A stretch of DNA of 64,000 nucleotides from an uncultured Verrucomicrobia subdivision 3 bacterium (GCA_903872345.1 CAIQKM010000197.1:1-64000), one strand, 5' to 3'. Positions 9,401-19,340 are shown, numbered from the stretch's first letter. Made by a program: numbers and translations. Notes: generated by a model from the letters alone, not told the origin.

Positions 9401-12400
9401 CAACAACAATTACAACGGCGGCACGGCCGTCAGCGCGGGCACGCTGCAACTCGGCGACGGCGCGACCCGCAACGGCGCGGTGTCCGGCACGGTCACGGAC
9501 AACAGCGTGCTGGTCTTCGCGAATCCGACGGCGCAGACCTTCACCGGCAACATCACCGGCGCGGGCGTGCTGGGCAAGACCGGCGCGGGCGTGCTGACCT
9601 TGCCGAACGCCAACACCTACACCGGCGGCACGGTCATCAGCAACGGCACCCTGCAGGTGAATAACAACACCGCGCTGGGAACCACGTCCGTCGGAGCCAC
9701 CACCGGGACGATCACCGACAACGGCGTTATGAACCTGAACATTGGCGGCAATTGGTTCTACTATCCGATCAGCGGCAACGGCGCCATCAATGTGGCCGAG
9801 ACCACCAACGCCGAGAGCCGGTTCGATGGCGATTATTCGGGTTTTACCGGCGCCATCACGGTGCCGGCCAGCAGCGGCAGTTCCAAGGTGGACATCGAGG
9901 GCAACGCCATCTGGAACAGTGCCGCCACGATTATTGTTTCAAACGGCGGAACCCTGTTTGTGGAAAGCGCCACCCCGACATCCGCGTGGGCGGGACAGGC
10001 GGAACAGGTTGCCGCCACCATCTATGTTTCCGGCAATGGTAACAGCGAAGGCTTCGGCGCGTTGCGCGTGGATGACGCCGCCATACTCAGCGGCAATGTA
10101 ATTCTACAAGGCAACACGGTTTACGGCGGCGCCTACACCAGTCCCAATGGCATCAGCGGCATTAGCGGGGTGATTTCGGACGGCGGGCTTGGCTACGGGA
10201 TTAGTTGTGCCAACACATTTAGCGGACAGGCGGAAGAATTCTGGGGTGCGAACACTTACAGCGGCGCCACCACTTGGACCAATGCCGCCTACACGCTGGT
10301 GCTGGGCAACGGCTCGGCGCTTCAGAACAGCACGCTGAACATCGGCCCCGGCCAGTTGCAGTTTGACAGCGTGGTGTCATCCAATGCTTTCCTGTTCGGC
10401 GGACTCACCGGCTCGGGCAACATCGTCTTGACGAATATCAGCAGCCAGGCGATTGCCTTGACCGTCGGCAATAATAACGGCAACACGGCCTACTCCGGCA
10501 ATCTGAGCGACAGCGGGACGGGCGCTTCGCTGACGAAGATCGGCAACGGCACCCTGGCTCTTGGCGGCTTGAACAGTTACAGCGGTCTCACAACGGTCGC
10601 CGGCGGCAAGCTGGTGATGAATACGCTCCAAACCAACGCCACGGCCGGGATTACGGTGAACGACGGCGCCACGTTGACGCTGGACGTATCCGGTACCAAC
10701 CAACTCGCCCCGGCCGCCTATCTGCTGGGCAGCAGCACCGGTCCGGTGACGAATGAATTCGTAGGCCTCGCCAGCACCATCATCGCGCCGGTGAACGCCG
10801 GTTCAGTCACCTTGAGCGGTCAGGCCATGGTCAACATCGTCGGCGGCAACTTCACGGTCGGACAAACTTATCCGCTGATCAGTTACGGCGGCATCGGCGG
10901 CGCGGGCGGCTTCGTGCTGGGCACCTTGCCGCGCGGTTTCGCCGGCAATATCGTCACCAACGGCGGCAACACCATTGCCCTGCACGTGACCGCTTACACG
11001 CCGACGGTTGATGTCTGGACCGGTTTGATCAATACCAACTGGAATATCGCCACGACGACCAACTGGCTGATCAATGGCTCGCCGAACACTTATTTGGAGG
11101 GCGATTTCACACGGTTTGACGACACGGGCGTTTCCACCAACGTGTTTGTCACCACGGTGGTTTCTCCGAACAGCATGGTCGTCAGCAATAACACCAAGAC
11201 CTATACTTTCGCCGGCAACGGGATTGGCGGGATTGGCGGGTTGACGAAGCAGGGCGCCGGCCTGCTCGTATTGAAACAGACGAACACCTACAGTGGAAAC
11301 ACGGTTATCAGCAACGGCACGGTTCAGCTCGGCGCGCCCAACGCCATTCCCGGCGGCGGCGGCAAAGGTGATGTGTTTCTCAACGGCACGCTTGACTTGA
11401 ATGCCAACAGCGACAGCCTCAACGGCCTGTCCGGCAACGGCACGGTGGACACGGTGGCGGGCGGCACGCCCACGCTGACCGTTGGCAATAACAATGCCAG
11501 CTCGACCTTCAGCGGCACCCTGCAAAACAGCTCCGGCAGCCTGGCTCTGACCAAGACTGGCAACGGCACGCTCGTTCTCTCGGGAACGAACGCTTACACC
11601 GGCACAACGGCGGTCAATGGGGGAACCTTGGACTACACGGGAACCCTTGGCATCGCCCCGGCGACCGCCGCCGGATTGCTCACGGTCAATAACTCGGGCA
11701 ACAATGCCATCGTGAATGTGAGCGCTCCGGCGAACATCCAGTTCAACAACAACAATTCGCTCATCGGCAACAACGCCGCCGGGGCCGGCGCGCTCTACCA
11801 GAGCGGCGGCACGCTTGGCGGCATCAACCAGCTCCAGTTGGGTGCGGTCACCGGCGGTTCGTATGGCTATTATAATTTGTCCGGCGGGACGAACACCATG
11901 GCGGAACTGGATCTGGGCGGTTTCAATGGCGCTGCCGTGGGCGTCCTTGACATGTCTGGCGGCACGCTGAACGTGGCCAACTGGTTTGTGCCCTCCCGCG
12001 GCACGGCGGCCATCGGCATTCTGAACCTGACTGGCGGTTCATTCAATTATTCCGGCCCGGCCGGACAGTTTCAGGCGAATTGGAACAACAACGTCGGCAG
12101 CGTGACCGTGCTCAACATTGCCAATGCGAGTCTGTTCGCGGCAAACGCGAACGTGAGCATGATGCAGACCGGCACCGCTGGCAAATTGGGCGAGATCAAC
12201 CTGCTGTCCGGCGGCCTCATGCAAGCCAACAGTATTGCCCCCGGCTCCGCCACCGGCGACAGCGTGGTCAATTTCAACGGCGGCACGCTGAAGGCCAGTG
12301 CCGCGACCGCGACGTTCATTACGGCCAACAACACGGCGGTCAACGTCTATGGCAACGGCGGCACGATTGACAACAACGGCGCCGACATCACGATCCCGGC

Positions 12401-13400
12401 TCCGCTGGCGGCCCCGGCCGGCGACGGCATCAATGATCCGGTCACCGTGGACAATGGTGGCAGCGGTTACATTGGCGCTCCGGCGGTGACGTTTGCCGGC
12501 GATGGCGTGGGCGCGGCGGGTTACGCGGTCATGTCGGGTGGCAGCGTGGCAGGCATCGTGGTGACTTCACCCGGCTATGGTTATTCCTACGCCACCGTGG
12601 CGCTGACGGGCGGCGGCGGCAGTGGCGCGAGCGCCACGGCCCCGGTTCCCACGCCGAACACCAGCGGCGGCATGACGTTCACCGGCGCGGGCGCCACCAC
12701 GCTGGGCGGCGCGAACACTTATACTGGCAACACCACCCTCAGCGGCGGCACGTTGCTGGTGAACGGTTCCACCTCCACCGGCGCGGTGACGGTCAACGGT
12801 GGCGGCACGCTGGGCGGCACCGGCACGATTGGCGGCGCGGTGACGGTTAACAGCGGCGGCACGCTGGCCCCCGGCGCGGGCATGGGCACGCTCACCATCA
12901 GCGGCAACATCACGTTGAACGCCGGCGCCACGAACGCCTTTGATGTGGATGGCAGCACACCCGCGAACGGCGTGGTGGCGGCGGGCGGAACGGTGACCTA
13001 CGGCGGCGTCTTGAACATCGTGCCCACCGGCGCCTTCACCGCCGGCCAGACCTTCACCCTGTTCAGCGGAGCCGGCGCGGCTGCCGCCAGCAACTTCTCC
13101 GGCATCCAGGGCACGCCCGGCAGCGGGCTGGCCTTTGCCTTCACCAACGGGGTGTTGAGTGTGGTCGCGGCCGGCCCGAGCGGCCCGGCGACGATCACCA
13201 ACAGCATCACCGGCGGCGGTTCGACCCTGAGCCTCTCGTGGCCCGCCGGGCAGGGCTGGCGGTTGCAGATGCAGACCAACAGTCTGGCCATCGGGCTGGG
13301 CACCAATTGGTTCTACATTACCGACGGAAGCCTGAGCAGCACGAACATCACGGTTGATCCCGGCAAGCCCACGGTGTTCTACCGTCTGGCCTATCCGTGA
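6456..13400 (+). CDS. Giant secreted PATR (autotransporter-associated beta-strand) repeat protein
   Basis: A 2314-residue protein with a long N-region and signal-peptide hydrophobic core (LALGLAGLALGCVLSAQA, cleavage expected near SAQAA). The body is Gly/Asn/Thr-rich with dozens of copies of the PATR pattern, for example GVNTYSGGTTISAGTL or GANTYTGNTTLSGGTL. Three W-x-G...W...NW modules (near residues 45, 838 and 1518) appear to begin separate beta-helical blocks. A Gly-rich stretch near residue 2000 (VDNGGSGYIGAPAVTF) differs from the rest. No outer-membrane autotransporter barrel is present; the last 62 residues are instead the shared WP...GW-LQ...FYRL-x-P block. Likely a surface-attached filamentous or adhesive protein; its ligand is unknown. 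The ATG at 6468 is an alternative start. Confidence 0.9.
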   Translation: MKTPMKKTTMFLPLHISSPHGLALGLAGLALGCVLSAQAASDTWSGSVNGTWDTATFNWNGGATAFTSGDAALFTGTPAHSVTAATGLTIGAITLDNTFTGSVLLTGANTVGGATTISAGTLMLTNSATAAGTSAITVNSGGTLALNAGTTADMTYANTVAGAGKVQFLYNATGGHDIYLNNLGGFTGTIELSLAAGSANTAGKARFGGATLSGTSSLIIDSGTQLYMGSGNATFAGIQVQGTGNTETRGAIRLQTGTLTSPISLMGNTTFGTEGATLPSGSPISAGSSGLKTLTLGGASDKTSGNLTINGVISDGSGQVALNQINTGTLSLSGVNTYSGGTTISAGTLSVGNGSALGGGPVTFAGGSVSDSTAVTIANNFSTTSGGTFNASGGAMVLNGNITGGNSLTLTPGNKITLAGTNSFGTSVAFGSLTVNAGAGGVDITGSTTVANGNTAGNAGYVNIAGNVAVTVQSGGSFAFGAATGATPSGFIGQNAAGTSTLLVNGGSLSIGGNLGFGLGNNIATAIGVLTITNNGMATVSAGSATLQDSRNFIAMGRDNATGIINLGPGTLVDGRQFVRDGSSGGTVGAGTATFNFNGGTLKAQANQTNGNGWFETATTGNFQVVTTTIMDGGATIDPNGFNVNINTVLAHGGVSSTDGGLTLTNSAGTGILTLGGNSTYTGPTTVKGGILQVTGTVPTATTVNPGGAIGASSGTFGALVTLAAGNSAVNLQDGSATTIIFANGLTLNNGNVLTFDVGASADQISVGGAFTHNGTATINIAAISGFSTSTYILIAGAGITATNGFVLGSVPAGYSGTLSSDGANLQVTFTQNAPSVAFWKGDVDNQWNTVIGGNNSNWATDSSGATDTMVPPSTPSSVTFAAAGAANFSTVLGVNIVINDLTLSTANNVTIAGATNSLTLVNGLLNDTTALNNTISVSNVVLGGSQTWQNNSANPLTVSSLISGSSALTFSGTGTVVLTSTNNNYNGGTAVSAGTLQLGDGATRNGAVSGTVTDNSVLVFANPTAQTFTGNITGAGVLGKTGAGVLTLPNANTYTGGTVISNGTLQVNNNTALGTTSVGATTGTITDNGVMNLNIGGNWFYYPISGNGAINVAETTNAESRFDGDYSGFTGAITVPASSGSSKVDIEGNAIWNSAATIIVSNGGTLFVESATPTSAWAGQAEQVAATIYVSGNGNSEGFGALRVDDAAILSGNVILQGNTVYGGAYTSPNGISGISGVISDGGLGYGISCANTFSGQAEEFWGANTYSGATTWTNAAYTLVLGNGSALQNSTLNIGPGQLQFDSVVSSNAFLFGGLTGSGNIVLTNISSQAIALTVGNNNGNTAYSGNLSDSGTGASLTKIGNGTLALGGLNSYSGLTTVAGGKLVMNTLQTNATAGITVNDGATLTLDVSGTNQLAPAAYLLGSSTGPVTNEFVGLASTIIAPVNAGSVTLSGQAMVNIVGGNFTVGQTYPLISYGGIGGAGGFVLGTLPRGFAGNIVTNGGNTIALHVTAYTPTVDVWTGLINTNWNIATTTNWLINGSPNTYLEGDFTRFDDTGVSTNVFVTTVVSPNSMVVSNNTKTYTFAGNGIGGIGGLTKQGAGLLVLKQTNTYSGNTVISNGTVQLGAPNAIPGGGGKGDVFLNGTLDLNANSDSLNGLSGNGTVDTVAGGTPTLTVGNNNASSTFSGTLQNSSGSLALTKTGNGTLVLSGTNAYTGTTAVNGGTLDYTGTLGIAPATAAGLLTVNNSGNNAIVNVSAPANIQFNNNNSLIGNNAAGAGALYQSGGTLGGINQLQLGAVTGGSYGYYNLSGGTNTMAELDLGGFNGAAVGVLDMSGGTLNVANWFVPSRGTAAIGILNLTGGSFNYSGPAGQFQANWNNNVGSVTVLNIANASLFAANANVSMMQTGTAGKLGEINLLSGGLMQANSIAPGSATGDSVVNFNGGTLKASAATATFITANNTAVNVYGNGGTIDNNGADITIPAPLAAPAGDGINDPVTVDNGGSGYIGAPAVTFAGDGVGAAGYAVMSGGSVAGIVVTSPGYGYSYATVALTGGGGSGASATAPVPTPNTSGGMTFTGAGATTLGGANTYTGNTTLSGGTLLVNGSTSTGAVTVNGGGTLGGTGTIGGAVTVNSGGTLAPGAGMGTLTISGNITLNAGATNAFDVDGSTPANGVVAAGGTVTYGGVLNIVPTGAFTAGQTFTLFSGAGAAAASNFSGIQGTPGSGLAFAFTNGVLSVVAAGPSGPATITNSITGGGSTLSLSWPAGQGWRLQMQTNSLAIGLGTNWFYITDGSLSSTNITVDPGKPTVFYRLAYP

Positions 13401-13460
13401 GTCTTGGGTCCCGATAAGAACATTTTACCGCGAGACGTGGGTTTGGCGGTAAAGGGGTGA

Positions 13461-13497
13461 CGGGGTGCCGGTTTGGGTTCCGGCAACCCGTTTTTTT
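13461..13497 (+). terminator. Rho-independent terminator behind the giant PATR gene
   Basis: An 11-bp stem with one mismatch (CGGGGTGCCGG paired with CCGGCAACCCG), an 8-base loop and seven T residues, 60 bp after the stop at 13400. Confidence 0.85.
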
Positions 13498-13542
13498 GTG
13501 GATTGATAACAAGCAAAGGCGGGAGAAAGAATTGAAAAGTAT

Positions 13543-13935
13543 TTGGCAAACAGACAATCGGCGCCTTTGCTGACACCAACGTCGTCAACGGCCAGACATG
13601 CTGTTACACCGTCACCGCGATCAATCCCGCGCTCGGCGGCGAAAGCCCGCCTTCCGTCGAAGCCGGCGCCAAACCGGTCTTTCTCACCGCGAGCGCGGCG
13701 GATCAAAGCGCGATGTTCGGCGCCGCACCCGCAGTTTGGTGGCAGCTAAACGAGAGAAATGGCGCGTTACTATATGATGCCATCGGTAATATGAACGGCA
13801 CGAATGTCGGCGCGGTGGCACCGGGCGCCGCCGGATCGCGTCCGCCTGTTTCCCTGGCTTTGAAATGACCAACACCGCGGCACAATTTGCAAACGGCAGG
13901 ACAAACGCACGGATCAATGTTCCCGCGTCTTGGTG
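13543..13935 (+). pseudogene. Relic of FN3 and LamG-type surface enzyme
   Basis: The frame contains ADTNVVNGQTCCYTVTAIN followed by GGESPPS, a clear fibronectin type III end, then a LamG-like opening (VWWQLNERNGALLYDAIGN, MNGTNVGAVAPG) that stops at about 13868. A second fragment (TNTAAQFANGRTNARINVP, 13864-13935) continues the same domain in another frame. The left end lacks any start and merges with intergenic DNA after the terminator. This is the residue of a secreted multidomain protein like those next to it. Confidence 0.7.
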
Positions 13936-13972
13936 AAGCAACAGTTGCCGCGCCAAACAGAATTAATTCCGA

Positions 13973-15847
13973 ATGAAATTCACTTTAACCTTGTTGCTGA
14001 TTACTTTGCCCCTGGTCTTGAATGCGGATGCCGCACCGAAGATTGCCAAGCCGTTGCAGCAAGACAGTGTGCCACGGGACAGTTTCGCCACCACGCCGGC
14101 TTTCTCCGGCGGGGCGGCGGTGACTTCCCTGCCGTCCCTGCCGCCAATGCCGGAAATTTCCGGGCCGCTGCCGCCAGACAGCGTGCCGATGGGGGCGTTG
14201 GCGAATTCACCGGAGGTAAAATTGGATTTGCCCATTGCGCCGGGGCCGTTTGAGCCGACATGGGCGTCCATCGAGAAAAACTACCCCGGCACGCCGGACT
14301 GGCTGCGGCAGGCGAAGTTCGGCATCTGGGTGCATTTCGGCCCGCAATCATCCGGTCAGAGCGGCGACTGGTATGCGCGCAAGATGTATGTGCCCGGCAC
14401 CACGGCCTACAATAATCATCTCAAGAAATACGGTTCCCCCTCGGAATTTGGTTACAAGGAAGTGCTGCGCGATTGGAACCCTGTGAAACTCGATCCGGCG
14501 AAGCTCGCGGAAATTTACAAGGATGCCGGCGCGCGGTTTCTGCTGATTCAGGGGGTGCATCATGACAACTTTGACCTGTGGAACTCGCATTACCAGCCGT
14601 GGAACGCGGTGAATCTCGGCCCGAAGCGCGATTTGCTGGGCGAATGGACGCGGGCCTGCCGGGCGCAAGGGATGCGATTTGGCGTGACGTTCCATCACGA
14701 ATATACCTGGTGGTGGTGGCAGACGGCCTTTGGCAGTGACAAGGAAGGCGCAAAGGCCGGCGTGTCTTATGATGGGAATCTGACGCTTGCCGACGGCAAG
14801 GGCAAATGGTGGGACGGCCTCGACCCGCGCCGGCTCTACGGCGTAAATTTGCGCGAGTATCAAGGCGTGACCAAGGCGGCTTACTCGCAGTGGAGTCCGC
14901 CGCCCGCCGGCATTTTCGTGAACCATCCCGACTACGCCAAATGGTATGCCACGCAATGGGCGTTGCGCATGATGGACGTGGTGGACCAGTACAATCCCGA
15001 TTTCATCTACACGGACGGCACGGATCAGCAGCCGTTCAGCGGCAGCGGCACGGGCACGGGAGTCAAGGCCGACGCCATGCAGCGCGTCATTGCGGGTTTT
15101 TACAACACCACGCTGGCGCGGCGGGGCAGGGTGGACGTGTTTAGCATCGTGAAGTTTCGCAAAAAAAACAACGGCACGGTGAACACCGAGGAAGGCGGCA
15201 TTCCCGCCGGCATCAAGACGGATCAGTCATGGATTGCCGAGACCCCGGTGGGCGACTGGTTTTATGAACCCGGTTTCACTTACGACTCAGGCATGGTCGT
15301 GCGGTATCTGCTGGAGGAGGTTTCGCGCGACGGCAATGTGGCCGTGTGCATTTCGCTCCTGCCGGATGGCTCGCTCGACGACGGCAGCAGGCGGATGCTC
15401 AAGCGGGTTGGCGAATGGATGCGAATCAACGGCGAAGGCGTTTACGGCAGCCACGCCTGGTTGAAATATGGCGAAGGCCAGCAGCATCTGCCCGGCGGCA
15501 AACTCGGTTCCCGGCAGGCGAACTGCGCTTTCACGCCGAACGATTTCCGTTTCACCGTCGGCACGAACGGCTGTTTGTACGCCTACTGCATGACGGTTCC
15601 CGCGCCGGGCGCGCAATTGAAAATCACCTCGCTGGGCGCCGGCGCAAAACTGGCGGCCGGAACCATCCAGTCGGTCACGCTGCTCGGCTGCGCCGACAAA
15701 TTGACATGGTCGCAGCAGGCGGATGGCCTCGCGATTGCCTGTCCCGATCAGATGCCGTTCCAAACGGCCGTGGGTTTCAAAATTGCCTTCGCGCAACCGG
15801 TGGACGGTTTGGCAGTCAAGGGGGATGGCCATCACCAAATTAATTAA
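13973..15847 (+). CDS. Secreted alpha-L-fucosidase, GH29 (compact paralogue)
   Basis: A 624-residue exported protein (signal peptide MKFTLTLLLITLPLVLNADA). The GH29 (alpha-L-fucosidase) barrel begins near residue 100 (WLRQAKFGIWVHFGP) and includes the substrate-binding GVHHDNFDLWN segment and FHHEYTWWWW. The expected nucleophile is Asp348 in NPDFIYTDG. It hydrolyses terminal alpha-L-fucose from glycans in the periplasm or outside the cell. The residues before the barrel hold Pro-rich repeats (LPPMPEISGPLPPDSVPMG). Its stop codon is immediately followed by the start of the next GH29 gene, so the two are surely one transcript and probably arose by duplication. Unlike its partner it has no accessory domains. 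Confidence 0.92.
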   Translation: MKFTLTLLLITLPLVLNADAAPKIAKPLQQDSVPRDSFATTPAFSGGAAVTSLPSLPPMPEISGPLPPDSVPMGALANSPEVKLDLPIAPGPFEPTWASIEKNYPGTPDWLRQAKFGIWVHFGPQSSGQSGDWYARKMYVPGTTAYNNHLKKYGSPSEFGYKEVLRDWNPVKLDPAKLAEIYKDAGARFLLIQGVHHDNFDLWNSHYQPWNAVNLGPKRDLLGEWTRACRAQGMRFGVTFHHEYTWWWWQTAFGSDKEGAKAGVSYDGNLTLADGKGKWWDGLDPRRLYGVNLREYQGVTKAAYSQWSPPPAGIFVNHPDYAKWYATQWALRMMDVVDQYNPDFIYTDGTDQQPFSGSGTGTGVKADAMQRVIAGFYNTTLARRGRVDVFSIVKFRKKNNGTVNTEEGGIPAGIKTDQSWIAETPVGDWFYEPGFTYDSGMVVRYLLEEVSRDGNVAVCISLLPDGSLDDGSRRMLKRVGEWMRINGEGVYGSHAWLKYGEGQQHLPGGKLGSRQANCAFTPNDFRFTVGTNGCLYAYCMTVPAPGAQLKITSLGAGAKLAAGTIQSVTLLGCADKLTWSQQADGLAIACPDQMPFQTAVGFKIAFAQPVDGLAVKGDGHHQIN

Positions 15848-18800
15848 ATGAAACCGGGTCATCAAAAAAACTCCCTCGCGGCGGGCATTCTGTTTTTCCT
15901 CGCAGTCATTTCTGCGCAGTCCTACACGCTGCCGCCTTTGCCGGCGATGCCGGCCGTCAGCGCGCCGCTGACGCCCAATACCGTGCCGCTGGGCGACCCG
16001 GCGGTCTTCCCGGAGGTGAACATGGATTTCGCCATCGAGACAAACGGGCCGTTTGCGCCAACGTGGACATCCATCGCGGCGAATGTTCCCGGCAACGGCA
16101 CGCCCGCGTGGCTGCGGCAGGCCAAGTTCGGCATCTGGTTCCACTACGGGCCGGAGGCCAATCTCGCCAGCGGCGACTGGTCAGCGCGGAAGATGTATCA
16201 ACCGGGAACAACCGCCTACAACAACCACCTCGCAAACTTTGGCCATCCAACCACGAACGGTTACAAGGATGTCGTCCGCGCGTGGAATCCCACCAACTAC
16301 AGTCCCGCCGGCATGGCGCAGCTTTTTTACAATGCCGGCGCGCGCTTCGTGCTGGTGCAGGGCGTGCATCACGACAACTTCGACAATTGGAACTCGCGTT
16401 ACAATCCGTGGAACATGATGAACTTCGGGGCGAAGCGCGACACGATGGCGGAATGGACCAATGCGATCCACAATTTGGGCATGCACATGGGCGTGGCGTT
16501 TCACCACGAATATAATTGGTGGTGGGATCAGCCGGCCTTTAACAGCGACAGCACGGGCGCGTTCGCCGGCATTCCCTACGACGCCGTTACCGCGACAAAC
16601 GGCACGGGCACCTGGTGGCAAAACTACGACCCCCGCCGCCTCTATGACATCAATCTGCGCGAATATCAGGGCATTGATTCGCTCGCCTATAACCTGACGC
16701 AAGGCATTTTCACGAATCACCTCGCCTTCGCGCACTGGTATGTGACGCAATGGGCGTTGCGCATGCTGGACGTGGTGGAAAATTACAATCCGGATTTCAT
16801 CTACACGGACGGCAATTCGACGCAGCCGTTCAGCGGCTATCTGAGCGGCAGCGGTTACAAGTGCGACGGGATGCAGCGCGTCATCGCGCATTTCTACAAC
16901 CGCACCCTGGAGCGGCATGGGAAACTGGACACGCTGGCCGTTGTCAAATTCCATGGCGGCGACCACGTCGGCACGACGTTTGAAAACGGATATTCCTCGA
17001 CCATCAAGGAAGACCAGCCGTGGTTTGCGGAATATGTCACGCCCGGCTCGGATTGGTTTTGGCAGCCGGGGATTCCATACGACAACGGCGGCGCCATCGT
17101 TTATCGCCTGCTCGAAGCGGTTTCACGCGATGGCGTGTTGATGACCACCATTCCGCCGCGTCCGGACGGCGCGCTCGACAGCGGCGCAACCAATATGCTC
17201 GTTGGTGTGGGGCAATGGATGGCGATTCACGGCGAAGGCATTTACGGAAGCCGCGCCTGGGTGACGCCAACCGAGGGCAATTTTCGCTTCACCGTCGGCA
17301 CCAACGGATGTCTTTACGCGTTTTATGAAGGCATTCCCTCGGGCGGAACAAAGTTGACCATCGCTTCGCTCGCCACAACATCCAATCTGCTGGTTGCGCC
17401 GGTCACTTCGGTTTCATTGCTCGGAAGCGGGGCGACGCTGACTTGGTCGCAAACGTCCACCGGTCTGGTTGTGACGCTGCCGGCGACGATGCCCGGCCTG
17501 CCGTCGGGCACGGCGATTGGGTTGAAGATCGGTCCGGCCACGGCCGTCGGCAGCGCCACGCCCGCGAATGTCATTGCGTTGCCGGGAACCAATCAAATCA
17601 GCCTGTCATGGTATTGCCCCTCGGCCACGGCCACGTACAACGTGAAACGCTCGCTGACGCACGGCGGGCCTTACACGGCGATTGCGACGAACCTCGCGGC
17701 AATGGCTTTTAACAACACCAATGTTTCGCCCGGCACGCTTTATTATTACGTTGTCACCGCCGTGGACGCCGCCGGCGAATCGGTAAAATCGTCCGAAGCC
17801 TCCGCCTCGCCAGCCGTCGCGCCTTCGACAAATTGGTTGTCGGAAGATGTCGGCGCGGTTGGCGCGACCGGTTCGTTTGGTTTGACCAATGGCGTCTTCA
17901 CCATTCAAGGCTCCGGCGCGGACATCTGGAATTCGGCGGACGGATTCCGTTATGTGTTTCAGTCGCTGACCGGCGACTGTTCCCTGACGGCGCGCGTGTT
18001 GAACATGCAAAACACCACCGGCTGGGCCAAGGCCGGCGTGATGATTCGTGAAACGCTCGACGGCTCGTCGCAATATGTCATCAACTTCATGTCGCCGGCA
18101 AATGGCACGGCGCTGCAACAGCGCAGCGGCACCGGCAACTCGGCTTCCGGCGTAACCGGGAACACCGGCCTGGCCGCGCCGTATTGGGTGCGGCTGGTGC
18201 GGAGTGGAAGCACGTTCACGTCGTATGTTGCGCCGGATGGCATCAACTGGACGCCGACAGGCACGACCACGGTGAGCATGAATGCCAATGTCTATGCCGG
18301 CCTGGCCGTGTGCAGTCACGTTGACGGCACGCTTTGCCAGGCGCAATTCGACAATGTCAGTTTTTCGTCCTCCGCCGTGGTTGTTTCCACACCGCTGCCG
18401 GCGTTGATTCACCGGTATAGTTTCAACGAAACCGGCGGAACCACCGCGCATGATTCCATTGGCGGGGCCAACGGCACTTTGAAGGGGAGCGCGGCTTTCG
18501 ACGGCGGCGGCCGCGTGGCATTGAATGGCACCAGCGGGACTTATGTCAGCCTGCCGGGCAATTTGCTCGCCGGCCTGTCCAACGTGACGGTTGAAGCCTG
18601 GGTCACCAATGCCGTTTCGCCGGACAACGTGGCGTTGTTTTCGTTCGACGACGGTTTGCAGGACGGGGCAGGGGGCGGCTACCTGCGCTATGTGCTGCAT
18701 GACAGCAGTAACGGCCGCAATTTCTTGGAACTCGCCAGCGGCGGCGGCAGTCCAAAAGTCACGGCCACTCCCGGACTCGGCGGCCAATATGTACACGTTG

Positions 18801-19258
18801 TCTGCGTTTATAATCCGTCCGCCGGTGTGGCGCTTCTCTATACCAACGGCGCGCTCGAAGCCAGCCAGGCCGTTTCCACTGCGCTGGCCAATGTCAGTTT
18901 AAACGCCGCCGCGCTGGGAAGATCGCCGTGGAACAGTGATCCGTGGCTGAACGGGGCGATTGACGAGTTTCGTATCTATGCCGGACAACTGCTGCCGGCG
19001 GACATTGCGGCCGCCCAAACGGTCGGACCGAATGTCCTGCTCACGTCCAATGTTTCGCTGGCCGTTTCCCAAGGCAACGGATCGTTGACGCTAAACTGGC
19101 CGGTCGCCGGCTCCGGTTTTACACTGGTATCCAGTCCCGCCCTGGGCGCGGGCGCGGTTTGGACTCCTGTCAACGCCATTCCCTCCGTCATTGGTGGGAA
19201 CAACCAAGTGCCTGTCAGCATGACCAACACAACCCTGTTCTTCCGGTTGCAGAGATAG
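15848..19258 (+). CDS. Secreted multidomain alpha-L-fucosidase, GH29-FN3-LamG
   Basis: An 1136-residue protein with signal peptide (SLAAGILFFLAVISAQS). The GH29 domain (about residues 80-500) is closely similar to the upstream gene: WLRQAKFGIWFHYGP, GVHHDNFDNWN, and Asp321 in NPDFIYTDG as expected nucleophile. Then follow an FN3 domain (about 575-655), a DUF1349-like beta-sandwich (about 660-840; GWAKAGVMIRETLDGSSQYV), a LamG domain (about 855-1055) and a weak version of the shared C-terminal block ending FFRLQR. The accessory domains probably bind carbohydrate. The ATG abuts the stop of the previous gene with no spacer, indicating translational coupling. Confidence 0.92.
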   Translation: MKPGHQKNSLAAGILFFLAVISAQSYTLPPLPAMPAVSAPLTPNTVPLGDPAVFPEVNMDFAIETNGPFAPTWTSIAANVPGNGTPAWLRQAKFGIWFHYGPEANLASGDWSARKMYQPGTTAYNNHLANFGHPTTNGYKDVVRAWNPTNYSPAGMAQLFYNAGARFVLVQGVHHDNFDNWNSRYNPWNMMNFGAKRDTMAEWTNAIHNLGMHMGVAFHHEYNWWWDQPAFNSDSTGAFAGIPYDAVTATNGTGTWWQNYDPRRLYDINLREYQGIDSLAYNLTQGIFTNHLAFAHWYVTQWALRMLDVVENYNPDFIYTDGNSTQPFSGYLSGSGYKCDGMQRVIAHFYNRTLERHGKLDTLAVVKFHGGDHVGTTFENGYSSTIKEDQPWFAEYVTPGSDWFWQPGIPYDNGGAIVYRLLEAVSRDGVLMTTIPPRPDGALDSGATNMLVGVGQWMAIHGEGIYGSRAWVTPTEGNFRFTVGTNGCLYAFYEGIPSGGTKLTIASLATTSNLLVAPVTSVSLLGSGATLTWSQTSTGLVVTLPATMPGLPSGTAIGLKIGPATAVGSATPANVIALPGTNQISLSWYCPSATATYNVKRSLTHGGPYTAIATNLAAMAFNNTNVSPGTLYYYVVTAVDAAGESVKSSEASASPAVAPSTNWLSEDVGAVGATGSFGLTNGVFTIQGSGADIWNSADGFRYVFQSLTGDCSLTARVLNMQNTTGWAKAGVMIRETLDGSSQYVINFMSPANGTALQQRSGTGNSASGVTGNTGLAAPYWVRLVRSGSTFTSYVAPDGINWTPTGTTTVSMNANVYAGLAVCSHVDGTLCQAQFDNVSFSSSAVVVSTPLPALIHRYSFNETGGTTAHDSIGGANGTLKGSAAFDGGGRVALNGTSGTYVSLPGNLLAGLSNVTVEAWVTNAVSPDNVALFSFDDGLQDGAGGGYLRYVLHDSSNGRNFLELASGGGSPKVTATPGLGGQYVHVVCVYNPSAGVALLYTNGALEASQAVSTALANVSLNAAALGRSPWNSDPWLNGAIDEFRIYAGQLLPADIAAAQTVGPNVLLTSNVSLAVSQGNGSLTLNWPVAGSGFTLVSSPALGAGAVWTPVNAIPSVIGGNNQVPVSMTNTTLFFRLQR

Positions 19259-19340
19259 CTTGTGGAATTATGTTTTATTACAAGATCACATCGCGCCGCC
19301 ACCAATGTCAACTTAGCAACCACACCCATTTATCAAGCCG

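Noticed and set aside
6456-13400. Regular short repeats that might suggest a CRISPR array or tandem DNA repeats
   Set aside because: Repeats are imperfect, of variable spacing and in frame within one long coding sequence; they are protein-level PATR repeats.
15840-15850. Possible single fused gene across the two GH29 genes
   Set aside because: The first frame ends with a clear TAA and the next begins with its own ATG and signal peptide, so these are two proteins.
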